A stretch of 61,405 nt of DNA from an uncultured Cardiobacterium sp. Its GTDB lineage: Bacteria > Pseudomonadota > Gammaproteobacteria > Cardiobacteriales > Cardiobacteriaceae. The notes under the pieces are model-generated. The model was not told where the DNA came from and did not search any database. It saw only the letters and a program-made list of their open reading frames with translations. The DNA lies in contig NZ_CALIZP010000049.1 in the NCBI RefSeq assembly GCF_938028825.1, forward strand, positions 1-61,405. Reading direction: 5' to 3'. Both the position numbers and the translations under genes were made by a program. Shown in pieces: positions 41,705 through 50,468 of this stretch (position 1 is its first letter; each line of letters begins with the position of its first letter).

Positions 41705-42259
41705 ATGAGCATCAAAAAAACCGCACTGGCTGCTGCCATGCTGCTGACCGCCACCGGCGCCTACGCCTTCACCGAATATCCGGCAGGTGAACCGCAAACC
41801 ATCAACGAGATGGAAATTGCCGCCGTGTACCTGCAACCGATCGACATGGAACCGCGCGGCATGGGGCTGTCGGCGGCTGAAGCCGACATCCACCTCGAAG
41901 CGGACATCCACGCCACCAAAGGCAACAAAAACGGCTTTGGCGAAGGCGAATGGATGCCGTACCTGACCATCACCTACACCCTGGAAAATCTCGACACCAA
42001 AGAAAAACAGGAAGGCACCTTCATGCCGATGGTCGCCAGCGACGGCCCACACTACGGGCAAAACATCAAAATGCTCGGCGTGGGCAACTACAAGGTGACC
42101 TACCACATCGAACCGCCGCCGAAGGCCGGGATGCACCGCCACACCGACGCAGACACCGGCGTGGGCAAATGGTGGAAACCGTTCGACGTATCTTACGAAT
42201 TCAAATACACCGGCCTCGATCCGGCAAAAGGTCAGCCTTCACCGAAAGTGAACAACTGA
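41705..42259 (+). CDS. fetP: Periplasmic iron/copper-binding protein, P19/FetP/Tp34 family
   Basis: 184 aa with a signal peptide (ALAAAMLLTATGAYA-FTEYP). The mature protein has the P19 metal ligands: AVYLQPIDMEPRGM (Met and Glu) and AGMHRHTDADTGVG (His pair), and the WMPYLTITYTLEN strand. P19/FetP binds copper and iron and supplies FTR1 permeases such as FetM. It follows the permease gene by 130 bases and has an AGGAGGT ribosome binding site. A bidirectional terminator follows. Confidence 0.9.
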   Translation: MSIKKTALAAAMLLTATGAYAFTEYPAGEPQTINEMEIAAVYLQPIDMEPRGMGLSAAEADIHLEADIHATKGNKNGFGEGEWMPYLTITYTLENLDTKEKQEGTFMPMVASDGPHYGQNIKMLGVGNYKVTYHIEPPPKAGMHRHTDADTGVGKWWKPFDVSYEFKYTGLDPAKGQPSPKVNN

Positions 42260-42272
42260 TTGCCGCAGGGCA

Positions 42273-42302
42273 TAAAAAAACGGGCGCGAAGCCCGTTTTT
42301 TA
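42273..42302. terminator. Bidirectional terminator between fetP and the TbpB-like gene
   Basis: CGGGC-GCGAA-GCCCG flanked by A7 and T6 (stem 42279-42297 including A-T pairs); serves both converging genes. Confidence 0.85.
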
Positions 42303-42343
42303 TGCCCGTGCCGGCGTGGTAGCCGGAGTTTTGGTAGCGGTAA

Positions 42344-43213
42344 TTATGGCGTGATGTCGCCTCTGGTGCCGTGGAAGTGCAGGATCTTTTCTTCGGGGTA
42401 GCTTGTTTGCCCTTCCGGGGTGGTAGCGTCGTAATTGACATTGCCCACGATTTCTTCCGCGTTCGGCCCGGCGATGCCCAAGGTATAGGTATCTATGCCG
42501 ACATAGCGGCCACCGGTATCTTCAATGCTGGCCGTGCCGCCATAAACACCATAGGCATTGAGATTGCCAAATTCATCATCTGTCTTTTGCCAAATGGGGG
42601 CGTCTTGCAGGGCGATACGGCCCAGATTGCGCGAGGCGCTGATTTCCCCGCTCCCACGACGGGTGCCGAAATCAATGGTGTAGCGCAGATTGGCGTCGTT
42701 GGCGGCGTCATAGTTGAAGGCACGGCCAGTATAGGTGGCTTTGCCGGCAGACGGCAGTTGTCTGGTGGGATCGAGATAATTCAGATATAGCGCGCGATTG
42801 CTCCAGTCCTTTAGTACGTCATTGATATAGGGCCCCGTAGTAAAGACGCCGGCATGAAATCCTTTGTAAGAACGCATAGTCTGGGTATGCGTCAGTTCCC
42901 GACCACCCGGTGCCACCGAGTGCATTTGTGCGGGGAATTCGGCAAAGCCTGCCGGCAGGGCGCCACTTTCAACGGTATATCCCTGATTCAACCTGCTGGT
43001 CGCAAACGTTGCGCCATTGCGCTTGAATTCAAAGCGTTCGCTGCCTTCGTCTTCCCAATCATCGAAAGGCATGACATAGCGCTTGTTGCCCGTGTTACCA
43101 CTCACAGCATCGGGATTGTGGTTATCCACATTTGGGGTATCGCTGCCACCATTGCCGCCGCAGGCGGTAATCAGGACAAGGGTCAGGGTAGCGGTTAAGG
43201 TTTGGATTTTCAT
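42344..43213 (-). CDS. Surface lipoprotein with TbpB-like C-terminal barrel
   Basis: 289 aa. Lipobox LITACGGNGG near residue 18, then an unstructured Asn/Asp spacer, typical of exported surface lipoproteins. The C-terminal part has GKATYTGRAFNYD, YTIDFGTRRGSGEIS, GVYGGTASIED and GIAGPNAEEIVGNV (about residue 244), the eight-stranded barrel signature of transferrin-binding protein B and factor H-binding lipoproteins. Such proteins are flipped to the surface by Slam, which is not in this window. The ligand is unknown. The ATG at 43213 has GGGAGG upstream. Confidence 0.83.
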   Translation of the reverse strand: MKIQTLTATLTLVLITACGGNGGSDTPNVDNHNPDAVSGNTGNKRYVMPFDDWEDEGSERFEFKRNGATFATSRLNQGYTVESGALPAGFAEFPAQMHSVAPGGRELTHTQTMRSYKGFHAGVFTTGPYINDVLKDWSNRALYLNYLDPTRQLPSAGKATYTGRAFNYDAANDANLRYTIDFGTRRGSGEISASRNLGRIALQDAPIWQKTDDEFGNLNAYGVYGGTASIEDTGGRYVGIDTYTLGIAGPNAEEIVGNVNYDATTPEGQTSYPEEKILHFHGTRGDITP

Positions 43214-43387
43214 GGGGTTCCTCCCGTTGGTTATTGGAGACGATAGTGTATCCCGTGCCCCGCAGTGGAGCAAAAAACCGCCCTGGAACGGTTATCCCAA
43301 AGCCCCCGGTTATAAGCTAAGGCGGGGTACCACCGAAAGCAATAGAACGAAACCCGGCATTTACGCCGCTTGGCGGGCACAGCATTA

Positions 43388-43549
43388 GGGGCTGTTGACA
43401 CTCAACGCCGCGGCGGCTTTTCGGCCAAAATCCGGCAGTTGCTGCGTTTTAAAATGCTCGCAAGGTATCCAACCTTACTGCGCTTTTTGCCTTACATCTG
43501 CCGTTTCTGCCGCAAAAATCCGCTGCGCAAGTCGAATGTCAACAGCCCC
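43388..43549. mobile_element. MITE-like element with GGGGCTGTTGACA ends
   Basis: 162 bp bounded by a perfect 13-bp inverted repeat GGGGCTGTTGACA/TGTCAACAGCCCC, with two more matches beyond one mismatch. TA flanks both ends, consistent with a 2-bp target duplication or part of the repeat. The interior has no credible gene. It is unrelated to the Correia-like family. It has landed next to the terminator of the CBM9-like gene. Confidence 0.7.
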
Positions 43550-43550
43550 T

Positions 43551-43578
43551 AAAAAACGGGCTTCGCGCCCGTTTTTTA
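43551..43578 (-). terminator. Terminator of the CBM9-like gene
   Basis: On the minus strand CGGGC-GCGAA-GCCCG with flanking A6 and T6, 12 bases after the stop. Same stem sequence as the terminator at 42273-42302. Confidence 0.85.
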
Positions 43579-43590
43579 TGCTGTTCGCCG

Positions 43591-44340
43591 TTATGGCAGG
43601 AAGCGGAAGATGCCGAAGGCGCTGTCCACATGGAAATCCGGTTGCGGCGTGTTCGGGTTGACCCATGAAATCCACTCCATCAGCGGTTCCGCGCCGCCGC
43701 TCGGCGAGAATTCGGCGCGGAAAACACCGGTGCGCATGGTGCCGTCGCGCAGCAGTTTCAGGTCTTGCAGGGTTTGCAGCGGGATTTTGCCCTCAACGCT
43801 GTAGCCGCTCGCCGTCAGTTCGGCTTTGCTTTCCAGCCCCGGCAGGTTCCAGCTGCTGTCGAATTTGCGGTAGTAGTCGATGGCGTAGTCGTGCACCCGC
43901 CCCTGGGAATCGATTTCTATGGCGTAGTAGCGACTCATGCCGTCTTCGCCCGGGCGGTCAATCGGTTCACCTGCGAAGAAAAGCTCGACCCGGTCCTCGC
44001 CATCCACGGTGTTTTCGTCGCGCCAGTGCTCGCTGGCCAGTACCTGTTTGTCGCTGACGGCAAAGCTGAAATAGAGGTTTTCACCATTGCTGAATGCCTT
44101 GAAGACCGTCGGCGGCGCTTCTTTCGCCGCCCAGGGGTAGTGGAAACTGCCGGCGAGCGCCGGGATCTGCGCCCAGATGTCTTCATCGGCTTTGCCGTCA
44201 ATGGTAACGACATCACCGCGCTTCACCACGTCGTATTGCGTCATGCCGTAATTCGGGCTGATCACCGGGGTGTGCGCCGCCCAAGCGGTACTGCCGCCGA
44301 GCAGGGCGGCGGCAAGCAGGTAACGGTAGTTCGGATTCAT
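43591..44340 (-). CDS. Exported carbohydrate-binding family 9-like protein
   Basis: 249 aa with a signal peptide (YLLAAALLGGSTAWA-AHTP). The body reads as a CBM9-like domain: VTIDGKADEDIWAQIPAL, TVFKAFSNGENLYFSFAVSD, DGEDRVELFFAGE, YYAIEIDSQGRVHDY and GYSVEGKIPLQTL, ending MEWISWVNPNTPQPDFHV. Similar proteins in other bacteria occur as single periplasmic or surface proteins of unclear function. The start at 44340 is set by the signal peptide and a GGAG-like site. Confidence 0.8.
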   Translation of the reverse strand: MNPNYRYLLAAALLGGSTAWAAHTPVISPNYGMTQYDVVKRGDVVTIDGKADEDIWAQIPALAGSFHYPWAAKEAPPTVFKAFSNGENLYFSFAVSDKQVLASEHWRDENTVDGEDRVELFFAGEPIDRPGEDGMSRYYAIEIDSQGRVHDYAIDYYRKFDSSWNLPGLESKAELTASGYSVEGKIPLQTLQDLKLLRDGTMRTGVFRAEFSPSGGAEPLMEWISWVNPNTPQPDFHVDSAFGIFRFLP

Positions 44341-44496
44341 GCGGTTCTCCTGGTAAGAGATGGGAAGGTGCCCCAGACGGGGCAGCGGGTGGATTATAGG
44401 ACGCTTGGCGCGGGCGGTTAACCACTTTCCCTTCGCGCGTGACAAAAAATGTTTCCCACAGGGAGGGTTTTCTCTGCTTTCAGAGGATTTGAGGTC

Positions 44497-45207
44497 TTAG
44501 AGCGTCAGTTCTTGCGGCCAAAGGATGAACAGGCCGAATCTGCCTTTTTTGACGATGCCACCCGCCACTTTGCCTTTCTCGGTGAGGACGTAGTGTTTTT
44601 TGCCCATCGCTTCTTTTTCTTCTTGCAGCCCTTGTTCGCACAGTTTGCGGTTGCAGTCTTTGCTGCTGATGCCTGTTTTCTCGGCAAGTTTGCTGGTGGT
44701 CAGGTAGGCGGTATCCGCAGGCTCCTCGTCAGTGGCAGCGGTTTGTCCGTTTTCTGTTTTTTCGATGACATCCAGTGTGATTTTGACTTCGTCACTGATG
44801 CGGATGATGCGTTGAGCCTCGGCGTAGGCATCCTGGTAGAGCGGGCCGTCGTCGCGTTCGATGTATATGCCCATTTCGTTGTTGTTGACCTGGCTGAATT
44901 CATACAGGTTCAGGCTGGTGATGATGCAGGCGTTTTCGCTGATGTAGCATTTGGCGTGCAGGTTGTGGCAGTAGCTGGTGCGGATGTAGTGCAGATTCTT
45001 CAGCCAGTTGACTTCCGCCGGTTGTAGCTCGCTTTTGCCATAGACGATGCGGATGTCTATCTTCATCCGGTCTTTGTCTTCCAGCAGTTCTTTGATGCGG
45101 TCGTTCAGTTTGAGGTAGGGGCTGATGAGGTAAAGGCGCTCGCGGCTGTTTTTGATGAGTTCTTCGAGGTAGTAGGTGGTCGCGCTGGTGTTGAGGAATT
45201 TTGTCAT
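44497..45207 (-). CDS. Phospholipase D-family protein with C-terminal winged-helix-like region
   Basis: 236 aa. Residues 1-120 form one PLD half: YLEELIKNSRERLYLISPYLKL and the active-site strand HNLHAKCYISENACIITSLNLYEFS, where HxK is kept but the later Asp position holds Glu. Single-motif PLD proteins such as Nuc work as dimers. The region from about 165 (AYLTTSKLAEKTGISSKDCNRKL) looks like a winged helix. Nuclease or phosphodiesterase activity is inferred. It follows glnA on the same strand across a strong stem-loop without a T tract, so it may be read with glnA. Confidence 0.72.
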   Translation of the reverse strand: MTKFLNTSATTYYLEELIKNSRERLYLISPYLKLNDRIKELLEDKDRMKIDIRIVYGKSELQPAEVNWLKNLHYIRTSYCHNLHAKCYISENACIITSLNLYEFSQVNNNEMGIYIERDDGPLYQDAYAEAQRIIRISDEVKITLDVIEKTENGQTAATDEEPADTAYLTTSKLAEKTGISSKDCNRKLCEQGLQEEKEAMGKKHYVLTEKGKVAGGIVKKGRFGLFILWPQELTL

Positions 45208-45260
45208 GTGGGGCGTCCTTGTGTTGTCCGCCTGCCGCCGGGCGGCAGGCGGTGATGCGG

Positions 45261-46664
45261 TCAGCAGCTGTAATAGAGCTCAAATTCGAGCGGGTGTACT
45301 TGCAGGCGCATCCGCTCGACTTCCTGACGTTTGAGTTCGATGTAGCCGTCGAGCAGGTCGTCGTTGAAGACATCGCCCTGTTTGAGGAAGGCGTTGTCCG
45401 CTTCGAGGGCGTTCAGCGCTTCTTCCAGCGAGAAGGCGACTTGCGGGATGTTGTCCGCTTCTTCCGGCGGCAGGTCGTAGAGGTCTTTGTCCATCGCCTC
45501 GCCCGGGTGCAGTTTGTTTTTGATGCCGTCAAGGCCCGCCATCAGCAGCGCGGCGAAGGCGAGGTAGGGGTTGGCGGTGGAATCCGGGAAGCGGATTTCG
45601 ATGCGCCGCGCTTTCGGGTTGGTGATGTAGGGGATGCGGATGGAGGCGGAGCGGTTGCGCGCGGAGTAGGCGAGCATGATCGGCGCTTCGAAGTGCGGCA
45701 CGAGGCGTTTGTAGCTGTTGATCGACGGGTTGGTGAAGGCATTGAGGGCGCGGGCGTGTTTGATGATGCCGCCGATGAAGTAGAGCGCCATGTCGGTAAG
45801 GCCGCCGTAGCCGTCGCCGCTGAAAAGGTTTTTGCCGTCTTTGTAGAGCGAGATGTGGACGTGCATGCCAGAGCCGTTGTCGCCAACCAGCGGTTTGGGC
45901 ATGAAGGTCGCGGTTTTGCCGGCGGCGTAGGCGACGTTGTGGATGATGTATTTGAGTTGCTGGACTTCGTCGGCTTTGCGCACCAGGGTGTTGTAGCGCA
46001 CGCCGATTTCACATTGCCCGGTCGCGACTTCGTGGTGCTGGACTTCGACGGTCTGGCCGACTTGGGTCAGCAGTTCGCACATTTCGGTGCGCAGGTCGTG
46101 CAGGGAATCGACCGGGGCGACGGGGAAGTAGCCGCCTTTGATGTTCGGGCGGTGTCCGCTGTTGCCGCTCGGCAGGTCGGCGGCGCTGTTCCAGATGCCT
46201 TCTTCGCTGACGATTTCAAACATGACTTTGTGCATGCTCGTCTGGTATTTCATTTCGTCGAAGACGAAAAATTCATTTTCGGGGCCGAAATAGGCGGCAT
46301 CGGCCAGGCCGGTGGATTTGAGGTAGGCTTCGGCGCGGCGGGCAAGCGAGCGCGGGTCGCGGGCGTAGCCCTGCATGGTGTCCGGCTCGATGATGTCGCA
46401 GGTGATGTTCAGGGTTTTTTCGGCGTAGAAGGGGTCGATGTAGGCGGTTGCCGGATCGGGCATGAGGATCATGTCGCTGTTGTGGATGCCTTTCCAGCCG
46501 GGGAAGGAGGAGCCGTCGAACATTTTGCCTTCTTCGAAGAAGTCTTCATCAATGTCGGCAGGGTAGGAGACGTGGTGTTCTTTGCCTTTGCTGTCGGTGA
46601 TGCGCAGGTCGAGGTATTTGATGTTTTCGTCACGGATGAGGTCGAGGATGTCGCTGGGGGTCAT
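45261..46664 (-). CDS. glnA: Glutamine synthetase, type I
   Basis: 467 aa; ATP-dependent amidation of glutamate, the main entry of ammonia. Visible are MFDGSSFPGWKG, the metal-binding YFGPENEFF, NGSGMHVHISLYKDG, NPSINSYKRLVPHFEAP and RIEIRFPDSTANPYLAFAA. The adenylylation Tyr lies in DKDLYDLPPEE, so regulation by GlnE is expected. Divergent from gltX. No sigma-54 site was recognised in the 100-base gap. Confidence 0.97.
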   Translation of the reverse strand: MTPSDILDLIRDENIKYLDLRITDSKGKEHHVSYPADIDEDFFEEGKMFDGSSFPGWKGIHNSDMILMPDPATAYIDPFYAEKTLNITCDIIEPDTMQGYARDPRSLARRAEAYLKSTGLADAAYFGPENEFFVFDEMKYQTSMHKVMFEIVSEEGIWNSAADLPSGNSGHRPNIKGGYFPVAPVDSLHDLRTEMCELLTQVGQTVEVQHHEVATGQCEIGVRYNTLVRKADEVQQLKYIIHNVAYAAGKTATFMPKPLVGDNGSGMHVHISLYKDGKNLFSGDGYGGLTDMALYFIGGIIKHARALNAFTNPSINSYKRLVPHFEAPIMLAYSARNRSASIRIPYITNPKARRIEIRFPDSTANPYLAFAALLMAGLDGIKNKLHPGEAMDKDLYDLPPEEADNIPQVAFSLEEALNALEADNAFLKQGDVFNDDLLDGYIELKRQEVERMRLQVHPLEFELYYSC

Positions 46665-46768
46665 GGCTTTGGGCTCCGGTTGTGATGAAGCGCGGTATTA
46701 TGCATGAATCCGCCCCGGGTGGGGTGCGCTACAATGGCGCTTGTTTTCTGTTTTTTTGTGAGGTTTTT

Positions 46769-48172
46769 ATGGTTGTGACGCGTTTTGCCCCCAGCCCGAC
46801 CGGTGATTTGCATATCGGCGGGGTACGCACGGCATTGTATTGCTGGCTGCATGCCCGCCAGCATCAGGGCACGTTCCGCCTGCGTATCGAGGATACGGAC
46901 CGCGAACGTTCGACCGAGGCATCCACGCAGGTGATTCTCGACGGGCTGAACTGGCTCGGCCTGCATCATGACGGCGAGATTGTCTATCAGAGCCAGCGTT
47001 TTGACGCGTACAACGCGATTATCGACGGGATGATTGCGCGCGGGCAGGCATATTATTGCTGGTGTACGCCGGAAGAGCTGGAAGCGATGCGCGAGGAGCA
47101 GAAACGGCTGGGACTGCCGCAGCGGTACAACGGCAAATACCGCGACGGCGGCGAACCGGTGCCGGGCGTGACGCCGGCGGTGCGTTTCAAGAATCCGACG
47201 GAAGGCAGCGTGACCTGGCAGGACAAGGTGCGCGGCGTGGTGACGGTCAACAACAGCGAGCTGGATGATTGGGTTATCCGCCGCTCGGACGGCGCACCGA
47301 CGTACAATTTCTGCGTGGTCGTTGATGATGCGGAAGCGAAGGTTTCGCTGGTGATTCGCGGCGAGGATCATGTCAGCAATACGCCGAAGCAGATAAATCT
47401 GTACCGCGCGCTGGGTTATGACGTGCCGGATTTCGCCCACGTGCCGATGATTCTCGGCGACGACGGCAAGCGGCTGTCCAAGCGGCATGGGGCGACGAAT
47501 GTGCTGGATTATCGCCGCGAGGGGTATCTGCCGCCGGCCATTCTGAATTATCTGGTCCGCCTCGGCTGGGCGCATGGTGATCAGGAGATTTTCAGCATGG
47601 ACGAGATGTTGCAGTTTTTCAGCATCGAGGACGTGCACAGCGCCGCATCCACCTTCAATACGGAAAAGCTGCGCTGGCTGAACCAGCATTATATGAAGGC
47701 GGTCACGCCCGCCGCTTTGCTGCCGCAGTTGTTGCCGCACTTCACCCCGCTCGGCATCACGCCGGATGAAGCGGTACTGTTGCGCGCCATCCCGCATTAT
47801 CAGGAACGCGCCAAAACCTTGAAGGAAATGGCGGAAAACATGGCGTGGCTGTTCCAGGCGCCGCAATCGTTCCCGCCGGATGTGGCGAAAAAAGCGTTCA
47901 AAGGCGCGGATACGGTGCGGCTGTTGCAGGATTTGCAAGCACGCATCGCCGCCTTGACGGTGGTGAACGAAGAGGCGTTGCATGATGCCGTCGCCACCTG
48001 CGTGGCAGCCAACGGCGTCGGCTTCGGTAAAGTTGGGCAACCCGCACGCCTCGCCGTTACCGGCGGCGCACCATCACCCGATTTAGCCGTGACCCTGTCG
48101 CTGCTTGATCAGGCGGAAATCCTGCGCCGCCTGCAATTCGCAGCGGAATATATCACGCAAAATCAGGGGTGA
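46769..48172 (+). CDS. gltX: Glutamyl-tRNA synthetase
   Basis: 467 aa class I synthetase charging tRNA-Glu. N terminus VTRFAPSPTGDLHIGGVRTAL includes the HIGH-type motif; KRLSKRHGATNVLDY is the KMSKS-type motif. The anticodon-binding helical domain follows. The ATG at 46769 with GAGG upstream is preferred over earlier in-frame ATGs that add non-conserved residues. Two tRNA-Glu genes lie just downstream. Confidence 0.96.
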   Translation: MVVTRFAPSPTGDLHIGGVRTALYCWLHARQHQGTFRLRIEDTDRERSTEASTQVILDGLNWLGLHHDGEIVYQSQRFDAYNAIIDGMIARGQAYYCWCTPEELEAMREEQKRLGLPQRYNGKYRDGGEPVPGVTPAVRFKNPTEGSVTWQDKVRGVVTVNNSELDDWVIRRSDGAPTYNFCVVVDDAEAKVSLVIRGEDHVSNTPKQINLYRALGYDVPDFAHVPMILGDDGKRLSKRHGATNVLDYRREGYLPPAILNYLVRLGWAHGDQEIFSMDEMLQFFSIEDVHSAASTFNTEKLRWLNQHYMKAVTPAALLPQLLPHFTPLGITPDEAVLLRAIPHYQERAKTLKEMAENMAWLFQAPQSFPPDVAKKAFKGADTVRLLQDLQARIAALTVVNEEALHDAVATCVAANGVGFGKVGQPARLAVTGGAPSPDLAVTLSLLDQAEILRRLQFAAEYITQNQG

Positions 48173-48251
48173 ACAAAATTTCCCGCAAGGGACGCAAACG
48201 AACCGTTGACGAAGGCGCGCTTTCTGCTAGAATGCGCGCCTTCCCGAATAC

Positions 48252-48327
48252 GGGGCTATAGCTCAGCTGGGAGAGCGCCTGCATGGCATGCAGGAGGTCA
48301 GCGGTTCGATCCCGCTTAGCTCCACCA
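48252..48327 (+). tRNA. tRNA-Ala (GGC)
   Basis: 76 nt with encoded CCA. Acceptor GGGGCTA/TAGCTCC, D arm AGCTCAGCTGGGAGAGCG, anticodon loop ATGGCAT with GGC, T arm AGCGGTTCGATCCCGCT. Reads GCC and GCU. Confidence 0.94.
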
Positions 48328-48330
48328 AAT

Positions 48331-48406
48331 GTCCCCATCGTCTAGAGGCCTAGGACATCGCCCTTTCACGGCGGTAACAGGGGTTCGAATCCCCTTGGGG
48401 ATGCCA
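48331..48406 (+). tRNA. tRNA-Glu (TTC), copy 1
   Basis: 76 nt with encoded CCA. Acceptor GTCCCCA/TGGGGAT (G-T closing), anticodon TTC in GCCCTTTCACGGC, T arm AGGGGTTCGAATCCCCT. It starts three bases after the tRNA-Ala gene, so both are cut from one precursor. Confidence 0.95.
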
Positions 48407-48459
48407 ATCGGCATTGCATCATTTCGGGTATCTCAATCCGGTAGTTTCCATCACATTCT

Positions 48460-48535
48460 GTCCCCATCGTCTAGAGGCCTAGGACATCGCCCTTTCACGG
48501 CGGTAACAGGGGTTCGAATCCCCTTGGGGATGCCA
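48460..48535 (+). tRNA. tRNA-Glu (TTC), copy 2
   Basis: Identical over all 76 bases to copy 1; the 53-base spacer is unrelated to the flanks of copy 1. A recent tandem duplication or gene conversion is likely. Confidence 0.95.
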
Positions 48536-48681
48536 GACTGCCCCATTCACGAAGCACGCACAGGCGTGTTTTTTATTGCCCGTTTCCTGCCGCTCAAACC
48601 ACATTGCCGAAGAACCGGTGGAAGCGTATATTGACGCGCTTCCGACGCGACCCGCGTCCTTGCATCACCTTCGGAGACACC

Positions 48682-49899
48682 ATGCGCAAAATCGGCAAAT
48701 CGCACAAGCTGGACAATGTTTGTTACGACATTCGCGGCCCCGTTCTGGCAGAAGCGGTGCGGATGGAACGCCAAGGCTACGACATCATCAAACTCAACAT
48801 CGGCAACCCTGCGCCTTTTGGCTTCAACGCCCCCGATGAAGTGCGCGAAGACCTGATTGCCAATCTCGCCAAAGCGCAAGGATACAGCGAATCCAAAGGT
48901 GTCTTCGCCGCACGCAAGGCCATCATGCACGAGACACAACGACTCGGCGTCAAAGGCGTAACCGTTGATGACATCATCCTCGGCAACGGCGTCTCCGAGC
49001 TTATCGTGATGGCGATGCAGGCATTGCTGGACAGCGGTGACGAAGTCCTGATCCCGATGCCCGACTACCCGCTGTGGACAGCAGCGGTCAATCTTGCCGG
49101 TGGACGGGCGGTGCACTACCTGTGCGACGAAGCAAACGGCTGGAACCCGGCGGTGGACGACATCCGTGCCAAAGTGAACGCCAATACCAAAGCCATCGTC
49201 ATCATCAACCCCAACAACCCGACCGGAGCGGTGTACAGCCCGGAAATCCTGCGTGAAATCGTGGCGATAGCCGAAGAACACGGCCTGGTCATTTTCTCTG
49301 ACGAAATCTACGACAAAATCCTCTACGAAGATGCCAAACATACCCCGACCGCGACGCTGGTGGAAAACACCCTCTGTGTCACCCTGAACGGCCTGTCCAA
49401 AGCTTACCGGGCAGCGGGGTTCCGCTCCGGCTGGATGATCCTCTCCGGCAATCTGGCGATGGCAAAAGGCTATATTGAAGGTCTGGAAATGCTCTCCTCC
49501 ATGCGCCTCTGCGCCAACGTTCCCGCGCAATACACCATCCAGACCGCTCTCGGCGGCTACCAGAGCATTTACGATCTCACCCGCCCCGGCGGACGCCTGC
49601 GCGAACAGCGCGATCTCGCCTACGAAAAAATCAGCGAGATTTCGGGGCTGACCATGGTCAAGCCGATGGGCGCGTTGTACGGCTTCGTCAAAATAGATGC
49701 CAAACGCTTCGGCATTCACAACGACGAACGCTTCATTCTTGACCTCTTGCGCAGCAAACAAATCCTGCTGGTACACGGTCGCGCCTTCAACTGGCACGCT
49801 CCCGATCATTTCCGCATCGTCTTCCTGCAATACAAGGACGACCTCAGCGCCGCCTTGGACAAACTGGCGGCATTCCTGAAAATTTACCAGCAAAAATAG
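48682..49899 (+). CDS. alaA: Glutamate-pyruvate aminotransferase (alanine aminotransferase)
   Basis: 405 aa PLP enzyme, class I aminotransferase. MRKIGKSHKLDNVCYDIRGPV and LNIGNPAPFGF match AlaA of E. coli. INPNNPTGAVY and SDEIYDKILYEDAKH are conserved, and the PLP Lys is in NGLSKAYRAAGFRSGW (about residue 240). The ATG at 48682 has GGAG six bases upstream. It converts pyruvate and glutamate to alanine. It lies between the tRNA-Ala/Glu and tRNA-Asn groups. Confidence 0.94.
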   Translation: MRKIGKSHKLDNVCYDIRGPVLAEAVRMERQGYDIIKLNIGNPAPFGFNAPDEVREDLIANLAKAQGYSESKGVFAARKAIMHETQRLGVKGVTVDDIILGNGVSELIVMAMQALLDSGDEVLIPMPDYPLWTAAVNLAGGRAVHYLCDEANGWNPAVDDIRAKVNANTKAIVIINPNNPTGAVYSPEILREIVAIAEEHGLVIFSDEIYDKILYEDAKHTPTATLVENTLCVTLNGLSKAYRAAGFRSGWMILSGNLAMAKGYIEGLEMLSSMRLCANVPAQYTIQTALGGYQSIYDLTRPGGRLREQRDLAYEKISEISGLTMVKPMGALYGFVKIDAKRFGIHNDERFILDLLRSKQILLVHGRAFNWHAPDHFRIVFLQYKDDLSAALDKLAAFLKIYQQK

Positions 49900-49974
49900 C
49901 TTATTGAGAAAATAGGCGAACACCTGCTTGACGCTAAACGGCGTGCTGCTTAGAATGCGCCGCCTTGAATGTAT

Positions 49975-50050
<76 letters not shown>

Positions 50051-50080
50051 TATTTTCATACACACCTTCAATTTCCTGAT

Positions 50081-50156
<76 letters not shown>

Positions 50157-50171
50157 CACGGACATATCGTC

Positions 50172-50197
50172 ATCGCCGCTTCATGCGGCGATTTTTA
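50172..50197 (+). terminator. Terminator of the tRNA-Asn transcript
   Basis: ATCGCCGC-TTCAT-GCGGCGAT followed by TTTTAT. Confidence 0.85.
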
Positions 50198-50265
50198 TTG
50201 CCCGCTTTCCTTGTTTATAGTTGAACCGCGCCGGGGCGGCGGTAACGGCAAGAAGAATAGGTGCT

Positions 50266-50330
50266 TATAGTCGTTTCAAACAGAAATGATGCGGTGTTGT
50301 TGGCTCGCCTGACCGGGCACCCATAAAAAC
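50266..50330 (+). mobile_element. Correia-like miniature element, copy C (truncated)
   Basis: Left half only. It begins TATAGTCGTTTCAAACAG, continues ATGATGCGGTGTTG and GACCGGGCACCCATAAAAA, and stops in the middle of the central hairpin. The rest of the element is missing; the following bases lead into the terminator downstream of the MetE-like gene. Confidence 0.75.
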
Positions 50331-50434
50331 TGCTATTCACCAAGTGCAGTTCGACGGCTTTTTGGAAGGCTGCGGGATATCGGCAGGTGGGGATGTTGAG
50401 CATACAGCTGTTCATGACTCCCTCCCGGAAAAGC

Positions 50435-50463
50435 AAACAGCAGGTCGAACCTGCTGTTTTTGT
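50435..50463. terminator. Terminator of the MetE-like gene
   Basis: CAGCAGGT-TCG-ACCTGCTG stem (50441-50460) flanked by A-rich and T-rich tracts, six bases after the stop on the minus strand. Confidence 0.78.
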
Positions 50464-50468
50464 GTGCA

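Noticed and set aside
43370..43552. Small protein gene inside the 162-bp element
   Set aside because: The 60-codon frame overlaps both inverted ends and lacks a ribosome binding site.
48153..48338. Small minus-strand frame across tRNA-Ala
   Set aside because: Antisense of a tRNA gene; no ribosome binding site or family match.
48252..48535. tRNA-flanked genomic island
   Set aside because: Genes on both sides (gltX, alaA) are core metabolism, and no integrase or attachment-site duplication was seen.
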